DNA of 64,000 nucleotides from Lachnospiraceae bacterium UBA7182 (GTDB lineage: Bacteria > Bacillota > Clostridia > Lachnospirales > Lachnospiraceae): contig DKVI01000074.1 of the NCBI GenBank assembly GCA_002491115.1, positions 68,293 to 132,292 on the forward strand, written 5' to 3'. Made by a program: the position numbers and the translations under genes. This document shows positions 35,901 through 44,448 of the stretch, one piece after another (position 1 is the first letter of the stretch; every line of letters begins with the position of its first letter). The notes beneath the pieces are model-generated. The model made no database searches and was not told the origin of the DNA. It saw only the letters and a program-made list of their open reading frames with translations.

Positions 35901-37325
35901 TGGAAAGACACTTCCTATAATGCGAAGGAAGAACTGCATCAGGAGTCGCTTCTGGAAGACTGTAAAAAGAAGGAAAAACAAAAACAGGGGCTTCTGACGG
36001 AAGAGGTGAAATATATCGCCGCCGGAGAACAGCAGAAAAAAGACTGCATCAGACGGATGCAGGAAGTATGCGGCAAAGAAGAACCGCTTCCGAAACAGGA
36101 GATACAGGATCAGGATTTTGAAGCCCGGAAAAAAGAACTGGAATATCAGAAAAAGGAACTGCGAAGGCAGGAAGAGAAGCTGAAGGAGCGTCTGCAGGGC
36201 TGCGAGGAAAACCTGACCGCGCTTTCGGAGTATCGTGATTTCCCACTGGGTGAGCCGGTAGTATGGGAGCAGGAGATCTCGGAGATGAGCCGTCAGGAGC
36301 TGCGGGATTTTCAGGGAATCCGGATTCGGGACTACAGACAGAGTACCCGGTCCCGGCAGGAGGAAAAAAGCAGGCTTTCTGAAACACTGAACCGGGTGGT
36401 GCGCATGGACGTTTTTCAGGAAGATTTCTATCGGAAGCCGCTGGAAGCCATGCTGGCGCTGACCGACGAGGCGGAGCAGGTGCTGCGGCAGCTGTCCACG
36501 ACGATTCAGTCCTATGAAAGCCTGATGGAGAAGCTGGAAGTGGACATCTCTCTGGTGGAGAAGGAAAAGGAGAAGATCGTGGAGCTTCTGGAAGATTATG
36601 TGAAGGAAGTACACCAGAACATGGACCGTATCGATGCCAATTCTACCATTACCATTCGGGAACGTCCAGTAAAGATGCTGAAAATTCAGCTTCCGGTCTG
36701 GGAAGAGAACGAGAATCTCTACCGCCTGAAACTGCAGGACATGATCGATGAGGTGACGAAAAAGGGGCTGCAGATCCTGTCCCGGAACGGCAATGCGCAG
36801 GAATATTTCGGGACGCAGCTTACGACGAAAAATCTGTATGATGCGGTGATCGGCATCGGGAACGTGCAGATTCGCCTGTATAAGATTGAAGCAGAGCGGG
36901 AGTATCCCATCACCTGGACGGATGTGGCGAAAAATTCCGGCGGAGAAGGGTTCCTGTCGGCTTTCGTGATCCTGTCCAGCCTGCTGTATTATATGCGCAA
37001 GGACGAGACGGATATTTTTGCGGACCGGAATGAAGGCAAGGTGCTTCTGATGGACAATCCCTTTGCCCAGACCAACGCAGCGCATCTTTTAAAACCGCTG
37101 ATGGAGGTGGCGAAGAAGACCAACACCCAGCTGATCTGTCTGACCGGCCTGGGCGGCGAGTCCATCTACAGCCGGTTTGACAATATCTATGTGCTGAATC
37201 TGATCGCGGCCCGCCTGCGCGGCGGGATGCAGTATCTTAGGGCAGAGCATCTTAAGGGCAGCGAGCCGGAGACTATGGTTGTATCCCGGATCGAAGTGAT
37301 GGAACAGCAGGAGCTGATTTTCTGA
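32904..37325 (+). CDS. jetC: Wadjet JetC (SMC-like ATPase)
   Basis: 1473 residues. Walker A at ~38-46 (LRNGGGKSVL), then ~1200 residues of coiled coil (dense Glu/Lys/Gln/Leu with two helical arms and a hinge), the ABC signature NSGGEGFLSAF (~1344) and Walker B VLLMDNPFAQTNA (~1378). The SMC layout, the partner genes and the length fit JetC, the DNA-loop-extruding motor that recognises circular plasmids. In Walker B the residue after Asp is Asn (DN) rather than the usual Glu; this may be a family feature. Its GC content matches the neighbouring chromosome. Confidence 0.92.
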   Translation: MSKINAVRLINVNYNNNAIRISDEMFHFHGESTLLSLRNGGGKSVLVQMMTAPFVHKRYRDAKDRPFESYFTTGKPSFILVEWVLDQGAGYVLTGMMVRRSQDPETDSNEALDLMTFVSEYREPCLQDICHLPVVEKGAKEMVLKNFTACRQMFDGWKKDGSLRFFCYDCANPAQSRQYFDKLMEYQINYKEWESIIKKVNLKESGLSELFSDCRDEKGLVEKWFLDAVENKLNREKNRMKEFQSLLEKYVAQYQDNQVKIKRRDTIRQFKEESAPIREQAEKYQAAEQKEKEQMHLLARLIEELNRLKKAAEEEYQEILARMDGILAQIARIEYEKLSGEFHGLEEKLRFHMSNRDMIEAEQDALRREAEKTEHRLHLLACARQQTHVSEARAELLEIRQRIQVSRQEEAELRPERDQIGRTLFGHYERALAKTGEELLKNREAYEEQTAQAAAEKEKLAGYEMSLREEASRQGGLKSKVQSYDRQEEQYNRTYKEQLARNILGEYEPGTLDIRMKTLEKETEECIRGRQRKKKRQEAVLEQQKILERSLQNLHTEQALKGAQKEQQERLQQDYNGELKDRGIVLQYLGLPKEMLFETEEILQASGRKLKELDSLLLHLRQEEEKLKKEYRQLTEGRTLELPEALETELLNLGMPLVYGMEWLKKNGYTEEENQRLVRSHPFLPYALILSKKELDKLVRHTGEVYTSFPVPIVVREELEEKPAGKNGGILDLSGVHFYLLFNENLLNEEKLRLLVEEKELEIRKKQESIEIRKKEYDEYYGRQELVRNQSVSKERYEENEACLQALSRELLKLEEGIRSGREEQKTLEQEQKTLEKELHDSEKELDLLQRKRSDLRQLCKDYEQYEQDRQELERCGRAIGRLEEQKGLAQTSLKKLEEKQKTLDYEGNRLETECQRLKEKRHTYEGYAEKESGGDAQQALLEPADVELKEARYLAITGSMSQKLQDMEAQEGRAAKKYESAVEDLENLRLRYRLEPEAWKDTSYNAKEELHQESLLEDCKKKEKQKQGLLTEEVKYIAAGEQQKKDCIRRMQEVCGKEEPLPKQEIQDQDFEARKKELEYQKKELRRQEEKLKERLQGCEENLTALSEYRDFPLGEPVVWEQEISEMSRQELRDFQGIRIRDYRQSTRSRQEEKSRLSETLNRVVRMDVFQEDFYRKPLEAMLALTDEAEQVLRQLSTTIQSYESLMEKLEVDISLVEKEKEKIVELLEDYVKEVHQNMDRIDANSTITIRERPVKMLKIQLPVWEENENLYRLKLQDMIDEVTKKGLQILSRNGNAQEYFGTQLTTKNLYDAVIGIGNVQIRLYKIEAEREYPITWTDVAKNSGGEGFLSAFVILSSLLYYMRKDETDIFADRNEGKVLLMDNPFAQTNAAHLLKPLMEVAKKTNTQLICLTGLGGESIYSRFDNIYVLNLIAARLRGGMQYLRAEHLKGSEPETMVVSRIEVMEQQELIF

Positions 37326-37348
37326 TTCGGACAAAACTTTACCGTTTC

Positions 37349-37386
37349 CTGCCGTCTTTATGTAAATCGGCAGCGGGGGCGTTTTT
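37349..37386 (+). terminator. Weak terminator-like hairpin after jetC
   Basis: CTGCCG (37349-37354) and CGGCAG (37368-37373) form a 6-bp stem with a 13-base loop, followed by CGGGGGCG and five T residues. The stem is short and the loop long, so partial read-through to the SNF2 gene is likely. Confidence 0.4.
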
Positions 37387-37416
37387 ATAAAAAATACAGC
37401 GGAGGTATAAAACCAT

Positions 37417-40029
37417 ATGACTGCAAATGAGAAACAGATGGCACAGCTTCAGTTTCTGTTCACGCCGGAGGGATTCCTGGTGGATCCGTCCGTACAGAAT
37501 CTGAAACCAGAACATCAGAAATTAAAAGAACGGTTTGACAAGGATAAATTCGGGGCGCTCTATCAGGCAGGCCTGGAGGAGAAACCGGAGGATTTAAGCG
37601 CGTCCGCTTTCTTCCTCCTTCTGGTGGCGGACACCTTTTTCCGGGTGCTGACCAGCCTTCCGGAGCTGGAGGTGGCGAGGGAGGATGTGAAAACAGAGCC
37701 GTCGGAGGAAATCTGCCGGCAGCTTCTGGATGCGGTTCCCTTTGTGATCGGTTCCGAGCACCTGACGAAAAAATGGATTGGGCGGATGTTCGGAAAGCTT
37801 GCGGATATCTTCCGGGAGGAGATCCGGTCATACGACGGGACGGTCGCCATGTATCTGGCAGAAAAAAGTCAGCACCTGAGAGTCCCGGAGCGGATTTTCT
37901 TCCATCTCGTGGAGAGCAGGGAGGAAGCATATCCCTTTGCGTTTCTGGCTACCTATGCCACAAAGCAGGAAAACGGGAAGGTCCGGCATATGCCGCTGGA
38001 ATATGCGCTGGTGGAATATAAAGACAACCGGACAAAGCTTTTGAATCTGCTGTCCTGTCTGAACCAGGCGGCAGAGGTGTCGGAGCTGATCTCCGGCTTT
38101 ATGGAAAGCGGAGAGCTGTTCCATCCCCTGCGGCTGACTTCCGGGGAAGCCTATGAATTTCTGAAGCAGGTGGAAGAGATCGAACAAACCGGGATTCTCT
38201 GCCGGATTCCCAACTGGTGGAAGAAAAAGGCGGCGTCGGTCTCCCTGTCTGTCACCCTGGGCGAAGAGCGGCCTGCCATGCTGGGATTTGACACGCTGGT
38301 CTCCATGCGTCCGAAACTGATGGTGGACGGAGAGCAGTTAACAGAAGCGGATATCCGGAACCTGCTGGCACAGACGGAAGGCCTGGCATTTCTGAAAGGG
38401 AAATGGGTGGAGGTGAACCACGAAAAGCTGAAAAAGCTTCTGGCAGAAATGGAGGAGTGCCAGGGGGAGCTGACGCTGATGGAAGCACTGAAACTGGAGC
38501 TTGGGACGGCAGAAGAGACGAAGGATGCCGGACCGGTAATTACCAACGGGGCGTGGCTTTCCTCTTTGCTGCAGAACCTTCGAAGCCCCGGAAAGATCCG
38601 GAAGCTGGCGGCACCGAAGAGCTTTCAGGCAACCTTACGCCCTTATCAGAAAAACGGTTATACCTGGCTGAACTATATGAACGAGCTGGGCTTCGGGGCC
38701 TGTCTGGCAGACGACATGGGCCTTGGAAAGACCGTGCAGGTGCTGGCGTATCTGGAGCGGCTCCGGACAAAGGATAAAGAGGCGAGGGTGCTTTTGGTCG
38801 TTCCGGCTTCTCTGATCGGAAACTGGCAGAAGGAGACGCAGAAATTTGCGCCTTCCATGAAATGTCTGGTGCTGCATGGAAAGACGTCCGCCGTACTGGA
38901 ACAGATGCTTAAGGAACAGCCGGTATTTCTTACCATCACCACATACGGGATGGCGTCGCGGATGAAGGAGCTTCAGGAGATTTCATGGACTTCCGTGATT
39001 CTGGACGAGGCGCAGGCGATCAAGAATCCGGCGACAAAACAGACGAAGGAGATCAAAAAGCTTTCCGCCGGCATGCGGATTGCGATGACCGGTACGCCCA
39101 TTGAAAATGACCTGACCAATCTCTGGTCCCTGTTTGATTTCCTGAACCGGGGGCTTCTGGGAACACCGAAGGAATTTCATGAATACTGTAAAAACCTCAG
39201 TGACCATCCGGAGGGCTATGCGAAGCTGAAGATGATGGTGGCTCCGTTCATGCTGCGAAGAGTAAAGACAGACCGGAAAGTCATTGCGGACCTGCCGGAG
39301 AAGCTGGAGAAGATCGACTATGTCACCATGTCGAAAAAACAGGTCGTGCTGTACCGAAAGGTGGTGGCGGAACTGGAGGCCATGCTGGGAGAACTGGACG
39401 GAATGAAGCGCAGAGGCCTCGTACTGGCGACGATCGTGAAACTGAAGCAGATTTGCAACCATCCGGACCAGTATCTGGGGCAGCAGTCCTTTCTGGAGAC
39501 GGAGAGCGGGAAGCTTCAGATGCTGCGGGAGATCTGTGAGACCATCTATGAAAAGCGGGAACGGGTGCTGGTGTTTACTCAGTTTAAAGAGATCACGGAG
39601 CAACTGGCGGATTTCCTGACGGGAATCTTCCATGCAAAGGGTTATGTACTTCACGGGGGGACCAGAGCGGCGAAACGGACGGAGATGGTGGAAGCCTTTC
39701 AGGGAGAAGATTATGTGCCGTTTATCGTTCTGTCCGTGAAAGCCGGAGGGACCGGACTGAACCTGACAAAGGCAAGCCATGTGATTCATTTTGACCGCTG
39801 GTGGAATCCGGCGGTGGAAAATCAGGCTACAGACCGGGCATTCCGCATCGGACAGACGAAAAACGTCATGGTGCATAAACTGGTGTGTCAGGGAACCATA
39901 GAGGAAAAGATCGACGCCATGATCGAGTCGAAGAAGGAGCTGGCAGAAAATGTGATCGGCTCCGGCGGCGAGAAATGGATCACGGAACTGGGCAACGAAG
40001 AACTGATGTCGTTGTTCCGGCTGAGTTAA
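37417..40029 (+). CDS. SNF2-family DEAD/DEAH helicase
   Basis: 870 residues. The N-terminal ~380 residues are an SNF2-associated domain (PNWWKKKAASVSLSV, SFQATLRPYQKNGYTWLN leads into the motor). Core motifs: Walker A (LADDMGLGKTVQ, ~430), DEAQ (VILDEAQAIKNP, ~528), TGTPIEN (~564), and RAFRIGQTKNV (~809). SNF2 ATPases translocate on duplex DNA. It is paired with the SWIM gene 19 bases downstream, a pairing found in many bacteria. A GCGGAGG site precedes the ATG. Whether it works with Wadjet is not known. Confidence 0.9.
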   Translation: MTANEKQMAQLQFLFTPEGFLVDPSVQNLKPEHQKLKERFDKDKFGALYQAGLEEKPEDLSASAFFLLLVADTFFRVLTSLPELEVAREDVKTEPSEEICRQLLDAVPFVIGSEHLTKKWIGRMFGKLADIFREEIRSYDGTVAMYLAEKSQHLRVPERIFFHLVESREEAYPFAFLATYATKQENGKVRHMPLEYALVEYKDNRTKLLNLLSCLNQAAEVSELISGFMESGELFHPLRLTSGEAYEFLKQVEEIEQTGILCRIPNWWKKKAASVSLSVTLGEERPAMLGFDTLVSMRPKLMVDGEQLTEADIRNLLAQTEGLAFLKGKWVEVNHEKLKKLLAEMEECQGELTLMEALKLELGTAEETKDAGPVITNGAWLSSLLQNLRSPGKIRKLAAPKSFQATLRPYQKNGYTWLNYMNELGFGACLADDMGLGKTVQVLAYLERLRTKDKEARVLLVVPASLIGNWQKETQKFAPSMKCLVLHGKTSAVLEQMLKEQPVFLTITTYGMASRMKELQEISWTSVILDEAQAIKNPATKQTKEIKKLSAGMRIAMTGTPIENDLTNLWSLFDFLNRGLLGTPKEFHEYCKNLSDHPEGYAKLKMMVAPFMLRRVKTDRKVIADLPEKLEKIDYVTMSKKQVVLYRKVVAELEAMLGELDGMKRRGLVLATIVKLKQICNHPDQYLGQQSFLETESGKLQMLREICETIYEKRERVLVFTQFKEITEQLADFLTGIFHAKGYVLHGGTRAAKRTEMVEAFQGEDYVPFIVLSVKAGGTGLNLTKASHVIHFDRWWNPAVENQATDRAFRIGQTKNVMVHKLVCQGTIEEKIDAMIESKKELAENVIGSGGEKWITELGNEELMSLFRLS

Positions 40030-40048
40030 AGACAGGGGGCAGAAAAAC

Positions 40049-40777
40049 ATGAGCAGATACTGGAATGATACATCTTATTACAGCCAGCCGACTACGTCAG
40101 AGCTTCAGAAGAACTCTGCGGAAAGCCGAAAAAAAGCAAAGAAGAGCGGAAAAATGCTGGAGCCGGTGATTATCAAGGGCAGATCCATCGTAAACAACTG
40201 GTGGGGCAGGGCATGGTGCGACAATCTGGAGCAGTATGCCGACTATGAGAGCCGTCTGGACCGGGGAAAGCGCTATGTCCGGACCGGTTCGGTCATTGAC
40301 CTGAAGATTCAGAAGGGAAAGATCCAGGCAAGAGTACAGGGAACCAGAAAGACTCCTTACAAAGTGGAGATCCGGATCAGTCCTTTGTCTGAAGAAAAAT
40401 GTCAGGCAATTATTAAAAAATGCGGCAGGAAGCTTCAGAATCTGGAAGCGCTGGTTGCCGGTGATTTTCCGGAGGATATGAAGGAGCTGTTTCAGGGTAA
40501 GGACGGACTGTTTCCGTCTCCCAGAGAGATCAGCTTTGGCTGCAGCTGCCCGGACTGGGCGCTTATGTGCAAGCATGTGGCAGCCGCACTGTACGGTGTG
40601 GGGGCGCGCCTGGACGAGCAGCCGCTGCTGTTTTTTGAACTGCGGGGAATCGATGTGGGACGCTTTATCGATGTGACGCTGGCCAATAAAGTGGAGGCGA
40701 TGCTTGCCAATGTGAATAAACCCAGCAGCCGGATCATGGAGGATGCGAGCACGAAGGAATTATTCGGGGTGCTGTAG
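40049..40777 (+). CDS. SWIM zinc-finger protein
   Basis: 242 residues. SWIM motif CSCPDWALMCKHVAAALYGVG at ~163-182 has the CxC…CxH zinc ligands, which usually bind DNA or proteins. Earlier regions (NNWWGRAWCDNLEQYADY, RGKRYVRTGSVIDL, VQGTRKTPYKVEI) are the typical N-terminus of bacterial SWIM partners of SNF2 helicases. It is presumably the nucleic-acid-binding partner of the upstream SNF2 protein. No terminator is obvious before the IS. Confidence 0.9.
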   Translation: MSRYWNDTSYYSQPTTSELQKNSAESRKKAKKSGKMLEPVIIKGRSIVNNWWGRAWCDNLEQYADYESRLDRGKRYVRTGSVIDLKIQKGKIQARVQGTRKTPYKVEIRISPLSEEKCQAIIKKCGRKLQNLEALVAGDFPEDMKELFQGKDGLFPSPREISFGCSCPDWALMCKHVAAALYGVGARLDEQPLLFFELRGIDVGRFIDVTLANKVEAMLANVNKPSSRIMEDASTKELFGVL

Positions 40778-40814
40778 AAAGACCGGGAAGATATCTGAGA
40801 GGCTCCTTTAAAAT

Positions 40815-40844
40815 TTGCTGTGGTTCTGAAGATTACTTTATGAT
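40815..40844 (+). promoter_or_regulatory. Candidate promoter originally serving the AAA-ATPase gene
   Basis: TTGCTG, 18 bases, TATGAT (40839-40844), followed by a near-repeat of TTATGATAGAA (about 40862-40872). Without the IS, it would lie roughly 90 bases upstream of the ATG now at 42662. The IS separates promoter from gene by 1.7 kb. Confidence 0.4.
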
Positions 40845-40891
40845 AGAATAAATTATCCGGGTTATGATAGAAAATAAATACAGGACAGGGA

Positions 40892-40901
40892 ATATTCGTA
40901 C
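40892..40901. repeat. Left target-site duplication (ATATTCGTAC)
   Basis: The same 10 bases recur at 42633-42642 on the other side of the IS. Confidence 0.8.
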
Positions 40902-42632
40902 TTAGGTAATTGTTAAATGATTTTCTCCTTTGATGTGGATAACTACCCGTTTTATAAAGAAGGAAAACAGGTTATTATTCAGAATTATTTCTGAATTGAC
41001 AGAAAATATCTGATTTCAGGCATATTTTAATAAGCCTGAACAAGAATTATGAAAACTAAATATTTTTTCAGGCAATTAACGGTTTGAGGCTTCTGATATA
41101 TTGTGGATAACTCATGCGGTATGCAACAATTACGGTAAGCTGGCTGGCAATCCCGGCGAGGAATACATCAGCTTTCGTAGTGGTATGGTTCCGGGTCTTT
41201 CTCCCGGCGACGCACATGTTGGTTTTGAAGTGATTGATGGCCCGCTCCACGATCATCCTTATCTTGTAGAGGGAATTCCATTCATCAGAATTCCGTTGAA
41301 TACCTGGGAACATGCGGAAATCCATATTTTCGTAAGTATAAGTGGTACGTCCCTTTTTGGCAGTGCTGCATGGTTCCGGGCAGTCGCAGACCCACGCTCC
41401 GCTTACCATGTGGACTTTAGGGCAGATCCATTTGTCACGGTCAGAACGTCCTTTTTCATGGCAGTGCCCGGCATATTTCATAACAAGGGTGCTGTCCCTG
41501 GGACAGGTGGGATAGCCGTAAATGTTATAGCCAATTTTATTAAGAGAGCTTTCATTCCTCGGGTTATAAGGAATCAGGGCTTTGGAAAAATGGAATTCAT
41601 CTTTAAGGAAACCGTAAGTTTCGATGGTATCAAAAGCGGAATCACCAGGAAAGGTATCGGGGTGAAAACCGGGGTGCAGGGTAAAGAAATCAGAGAGTAC
41701 CGGTTTCAGGGAAGAAGAATCACCGATAGATTTATCCTCGTCAGGGGAATCAGATTTCTTTTCCACGGGCATTTCCGGATGGGCGGCCTTAAAGTCATCG
41801 TCGAGAAAAGCAATGTGTCGGACAATACCGAGGCCGTTGGTGAGAATAGCAAACTTATCTGCATAGCAGAAATGGCCGTTAATGTAGAGCTGTTTGGCAT
41901 CAGAGCAGGAAGCAGCCTGGGAGGGCATAAGGCCGTAGGCCATCTTGTAAGGATCAACATCAGGATTGTCTTTATAGTAAGTTTTGAGACGGCTGATGAG
42001 GGAGTTAAGGGTTTTGGGGTTGTTTTCAGAGACATAAAGCTCAATGCCGGAAGTATCGAAAGTAAGCATGCTGGCAAGGGATCTGTCGATAGCCTGGCAG
42101 ATGGGTTCAGTGAGATCTACCATGCGCTGGAACATCAACTCAATATAAGGAAGAAAGCCCTGCTTAAAGCGAGTGAAGAGAGGAGCGTCAGGCACTTTGG
42201 AAAAGCCGCAGAAATCCCTTAGTTCCTTACAGAGGGAAAGAAAGAGGATGAGCAGGGAATCAGTAGGGATGGAAAAGATCTTCTGGAGGATCAGGGCAGA
42301 GAGGAAGCCTGTAAGTGGATAGAGGCGCTTACGTCCGAGGGAGTGGTAAAAAGCGTTATGAAAGGCAGAAGGGATGAATTCGGAGATATCAAAATGCTCC
42401 TCAAGGAGCTGGAAAAAGGAAGGGGTATCGTCAAAGAAAGAATCCTGACAGTCAGCAAAGGTTTCTTTTAAAGAGATCTGATGGTATTTAACAGACATAA
42501 ATTTTCTCCTCCGTTTGTGTGGAAATGATTGTTGGTTAGCTTAATTTTACCATAAGCGGAGGGAAAATTTATATAAAGAAGGCAATAAAAATCAGTAAAA
42601 TCAAAAGGTTTGGCAATTTAACAATTGCTTAA
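40902..42632 (-). mobile_element. Complete insertion sequence (1731 bp, DDE transposase)
   Basis: The element is bounded by 17-base terminal inverted repeats: TTAGGTAATTGTTAAAT at 40902-40918 and, at 42616-42632, the reverse complement of TTAAGCAATTGTTAAAT (15 of 17 identical). A 10-base direct repeat (ATATTCGTAC) flanks it. One transposase gene fills it, reading leftward. Near the left end are two hairpins (ATTCAGAA/TTCTGAAT at 40977-40996 and TTCAGGC/GCCTGAA at 41015-41040), possibly stopping outside transcription. The long duplication fits IS4-like elements, but the family is not settled. Confidence 0.88.
41068..42498 (-). CDS. DDE transposase (IS4/IS1182-like)
   Basis: 476 residues. N-terminal helical DNA-binding part (ISLKETFADCQDSFFDDTP; AFHNAFYHSLGRKRLYPL). 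Candidate catalytic acids are in MLTFDTSGIELYV (~146), FPGDSAFDTIETYG (~288) and IRMIVERAINHFKTN (~430), the last being a YREK-like E motif. The gene is intact, with no frameshift, so the element may still be active. It is the only gene of the IS, and its C-terminus ends 166 bases from the left terminal repeat. Confidence 0.88.
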   Translation of the reverse strand: MSVKYHQISLKETFADCQDSFFDDTPSFFQLLEEHFDISEFIPSAFHNAFYHSLGRKRLYPLTGFLSALILQKIFSIPTDSLLILFLSLCKELRDFCGFSKVPDAPLFTRFKQGFLPYIELMFQRMVDLTEPICQAIDRSLASMLTFDTSGIELYVSENNPKTLNSLISRLKTYYKDNPDVDPYKMAYGLMPSQAASCSDAKQLYINGHFCYADKFAILTNGLGIVRHIAFLDDDFKAAHPEMPVEKKSDSPDEDKSIGDSSSLKPVLSDFFTLHPGFHPDTFPGDSAFDTIETYGFLKDEFHFSKALIPYNPRNESSLNKIGYNIYGYPTCPRDSTLVMKYAGHCHEKGRSDRDKWICPKVHMVSGAWVCDCPEPCSTAKKGRTTYTYENMDFRMFPGIQRNSDEWNSLYKIRMIVERAINHFKTNMCVAGRKTRNHTTTKADVFLAGIASQLTVIVAYRMSYPQYIRSLKPLIA

Positions 42633-42642
42633 ATATTCGTAC
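42633..42642. repeat. Right target-site duplication (ATATTCGTAC)
   Basis: It matches 40892-40901. The AAA-ATPase ribosome site begins 4 bases later, so the insertion landed between promoter and ribosome site. Confidence 0.8.
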
Positions 42643-42661
42643 TGGAAAGGAGAGTGATTTT

Positions 42662-44272
42662 ATGATGAACAAAACGTTCAACATAACAGCAGACTGCAAA
42701 CCCAGTCTGCATTATATGGTGGATATTCACTCTCGGCTGGAACAGATTAAGGGGTATGTGGACAGAGGCGAATATCTGTCAATCAACCGCGCCCGCCAAT
42801 ATGGGAAGACAACGACGCTTCGCGCACTGGATGAGTATTTAAAAAGCACATATTATGTAATCAGTATGGATTTTCAGATACAGATGAGTGATGCGAAATT
42901 TCGCAGCGAGAATGCATTTTCAGTGGCATTTGCGAAGGCATTTGTCCGTATTATGCAGCATCTGGATGTGGTGTTTCCGGAAAAAATGGAACAGAAGATG
43001 AATCATCTGAAAAAGGCAACACAGGAAAGCCGGGAGGATCTGGAACTGGTAGAGCTTTTTCAGTATTTGAGTGCTATCTGTCGGGAATCTGACAGACCTC
43101 TGGTGCTGGTGATCGATGAGGTTGACAGTGCAGCAAATAATCAGATATTCCTTGATTTTCTGGCACAGCTGCGGGGATATTATATTGACAGAGACCGGTC
43201 TGCCACCTTCCGGTCTGTGATTCTGGCGGGCGTTTATGACATCAGGAATCTGAAAAGAAAATTCCGGTCAGACGAAGCCCATAAGATGAACAGTCCGTGG
43301 AATATTGCGGTGGATTTTAAAGTGGATATGAGTTTTTCCACAGATGAAATTGCAGGAATGCTGGAAGAGTATGAAACGGATCATGCAACGGGAATGAATC
43401 TTGTAGAGATGGCCCGATTGATCCATGAGCATACATCGGGGTATCCGTTTCTGGTGTCAAAGATATGTAAGTTGATTGATGAGGAAGTGGCAGGGAGTGA
43501 GAATTTTCCAGATGTGAAAGAGGCGTGGACGTATGCCGGATTTCTGGAAGCGGTAAGAATACTTCTTCTGGAAAAAAATACGTTGTTTGAATCTATGGTG
43601 AACAAACTGTATGATTTTCCGGAATTAAAGGAGATTATTTATTCCATCCTGTTTATGGGAAAAGAAAACTCCTACAATGCATTGAATCAGGCGATTGGAA
43701 CAGCGGAAATGTTTGGTTTTGTAAAAAATGTGAATGGTATAGTAACCATTGCAAATCGGATTTTTGAGATGGTATTTTATAATCTGTTTTTGACATCAGC
43801 GGAAAATCAGAATACGGATATCTACAAAGCGGCAATACGGGATAAAAATCAGTTTATTTATGCCGGACATTTGAATGTGGATTTGTTATTGGAGCGCTTT
43901 GTGGAACATTTTGACGAGCTGTACGGGGACCGGCCGGATAGATTTAAAGAGGAAGATGGAAGGCGGTATTTTCTGTTGTATCTCAGGCCGATTATCAATG
44001 GCACAGGAAATTATTATGTGGAATCCAGAACCCGAAACATGGAGCGGACAGATGTGATCATAGACTATCGGGGCAAGCAGAGCATCATTGAGCTGAAGAT
44101 CTGGCGGGGAAATGCTTATAACGAGCGTGGCGAAAAGCAGCTTATGGAGTATCTGGATCATTATCATCTGAAGAAGGGATATATGCTGAGCTTTAATTTT
44201 AACAGGAAAAAGGAAATCGGAGTGAAGCGGCTGATTCTTGGGGATAAGGTGTTGGTTGAGGCGGTTGTGTAG
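42662..44272 (+). CDS. AAA-like ATPase with C-terminal PD-(D/E)XK nuclease-like domain
   Basis: 536 residues; AAAGGAGA 8 bases before the ATG. Walker A is RARQYGKTTTLRAL (~43-56) and Walker B LVLVIDEVDSA (~146). The C-terminal part has RTDVIIDYRGKQSIIELKIW (~465-484), the D…ExK arrangement of the PDDEXK_9-type nuclease that ends AAA-ATPase_like proteins. Such proteins are common in gut Clostridia and Bacteroidetes as single genes, sometimes many per genome; their function is unresolved. The IS at 40902-42632 separates it from its likely promoter, so expression may be lost or driven from the IS. Confidence 0.82.
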   Translation: MMNKTFNITADCKPSLHYMVDIHSRLEQIKGYVDRGEYLSINRARQYGKTTTLRALDEYLKSTYYVISMDFQIQMSDAKFRSENAFSVAFAKAFVRIMQHLDVVFPEKMEQKMNHLKKATQESREDLELVELFQYLSAICRESDRPLVLVIDEVDSAANNQIFLDFLAQLRGYYIDRDRSATFRSVILAGVYDIRNLKRKFRSDEAHKMNSPWNIAVDFKVDMSFSTDEIAGMLEEYETDHATGMNLVEMARLIHEHTSGYPFLVSKICKLIDEEVAGSENFPDVKEAWTYAGFLEAVRILLLEKNTLFESMVNKLYDFPELKEIIYSILFMGKENSYNALNQAIGTAEMFGFVKNVNGIVTIANRIFEMVFYNLFLTSAENQNTDIYKAAIRDKNQFIYAGHLNVDLLLERFVEHFDELYGDRPDRFKEEDGRRYFLLYLRPIINGTGNYYVESRTRNMERTDVIIDYRGKQSIIELKIWRGNAYNERGEKQLMEYLDHYHLKKGYMLSFNFNRKKEIGVKRLILGDKVLVEAVV

Positions 44273-44448
44273 AAGATATTTTAATCAACTATAATAAAGT
44301 TGGTCTAAAAATGAATATCCATGTAGTCCCGTAAGATAAAGGGAACTTTGGAATTTCCTCTTTAAATTAGCTGTAAACAGATGATTCAAGTTATTAGCGT
44401 CAATACTGATATTTATATTTTGAAATACACCGGAAAGAGATTATAATT

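Noticed and set aside
32880..37085. Several long - strand frames opposite jetC (about 434 and 452 codons)
   Set aside because: GC-rich coiled-coil genes often leave open antisense frames. None has domains or a start signal.
40835..40880. Short repeated TTATGATAGAA units as a CRISPR or iteron array
   Set aside because: There are only two imperfect copies; they look like overlapping -10 elements.
40934..41110. Two perfect DnaA-box sequences (TGTGGATAA at 40934-40942 and 41102-41110)
   Set aside because: One lies in the IS end and the other in the transposase gene; further single copies occur at about 27125 and 54107 inside genes. No cluster, AT-rich unwinding region or dnaA gene, so no origin is called.
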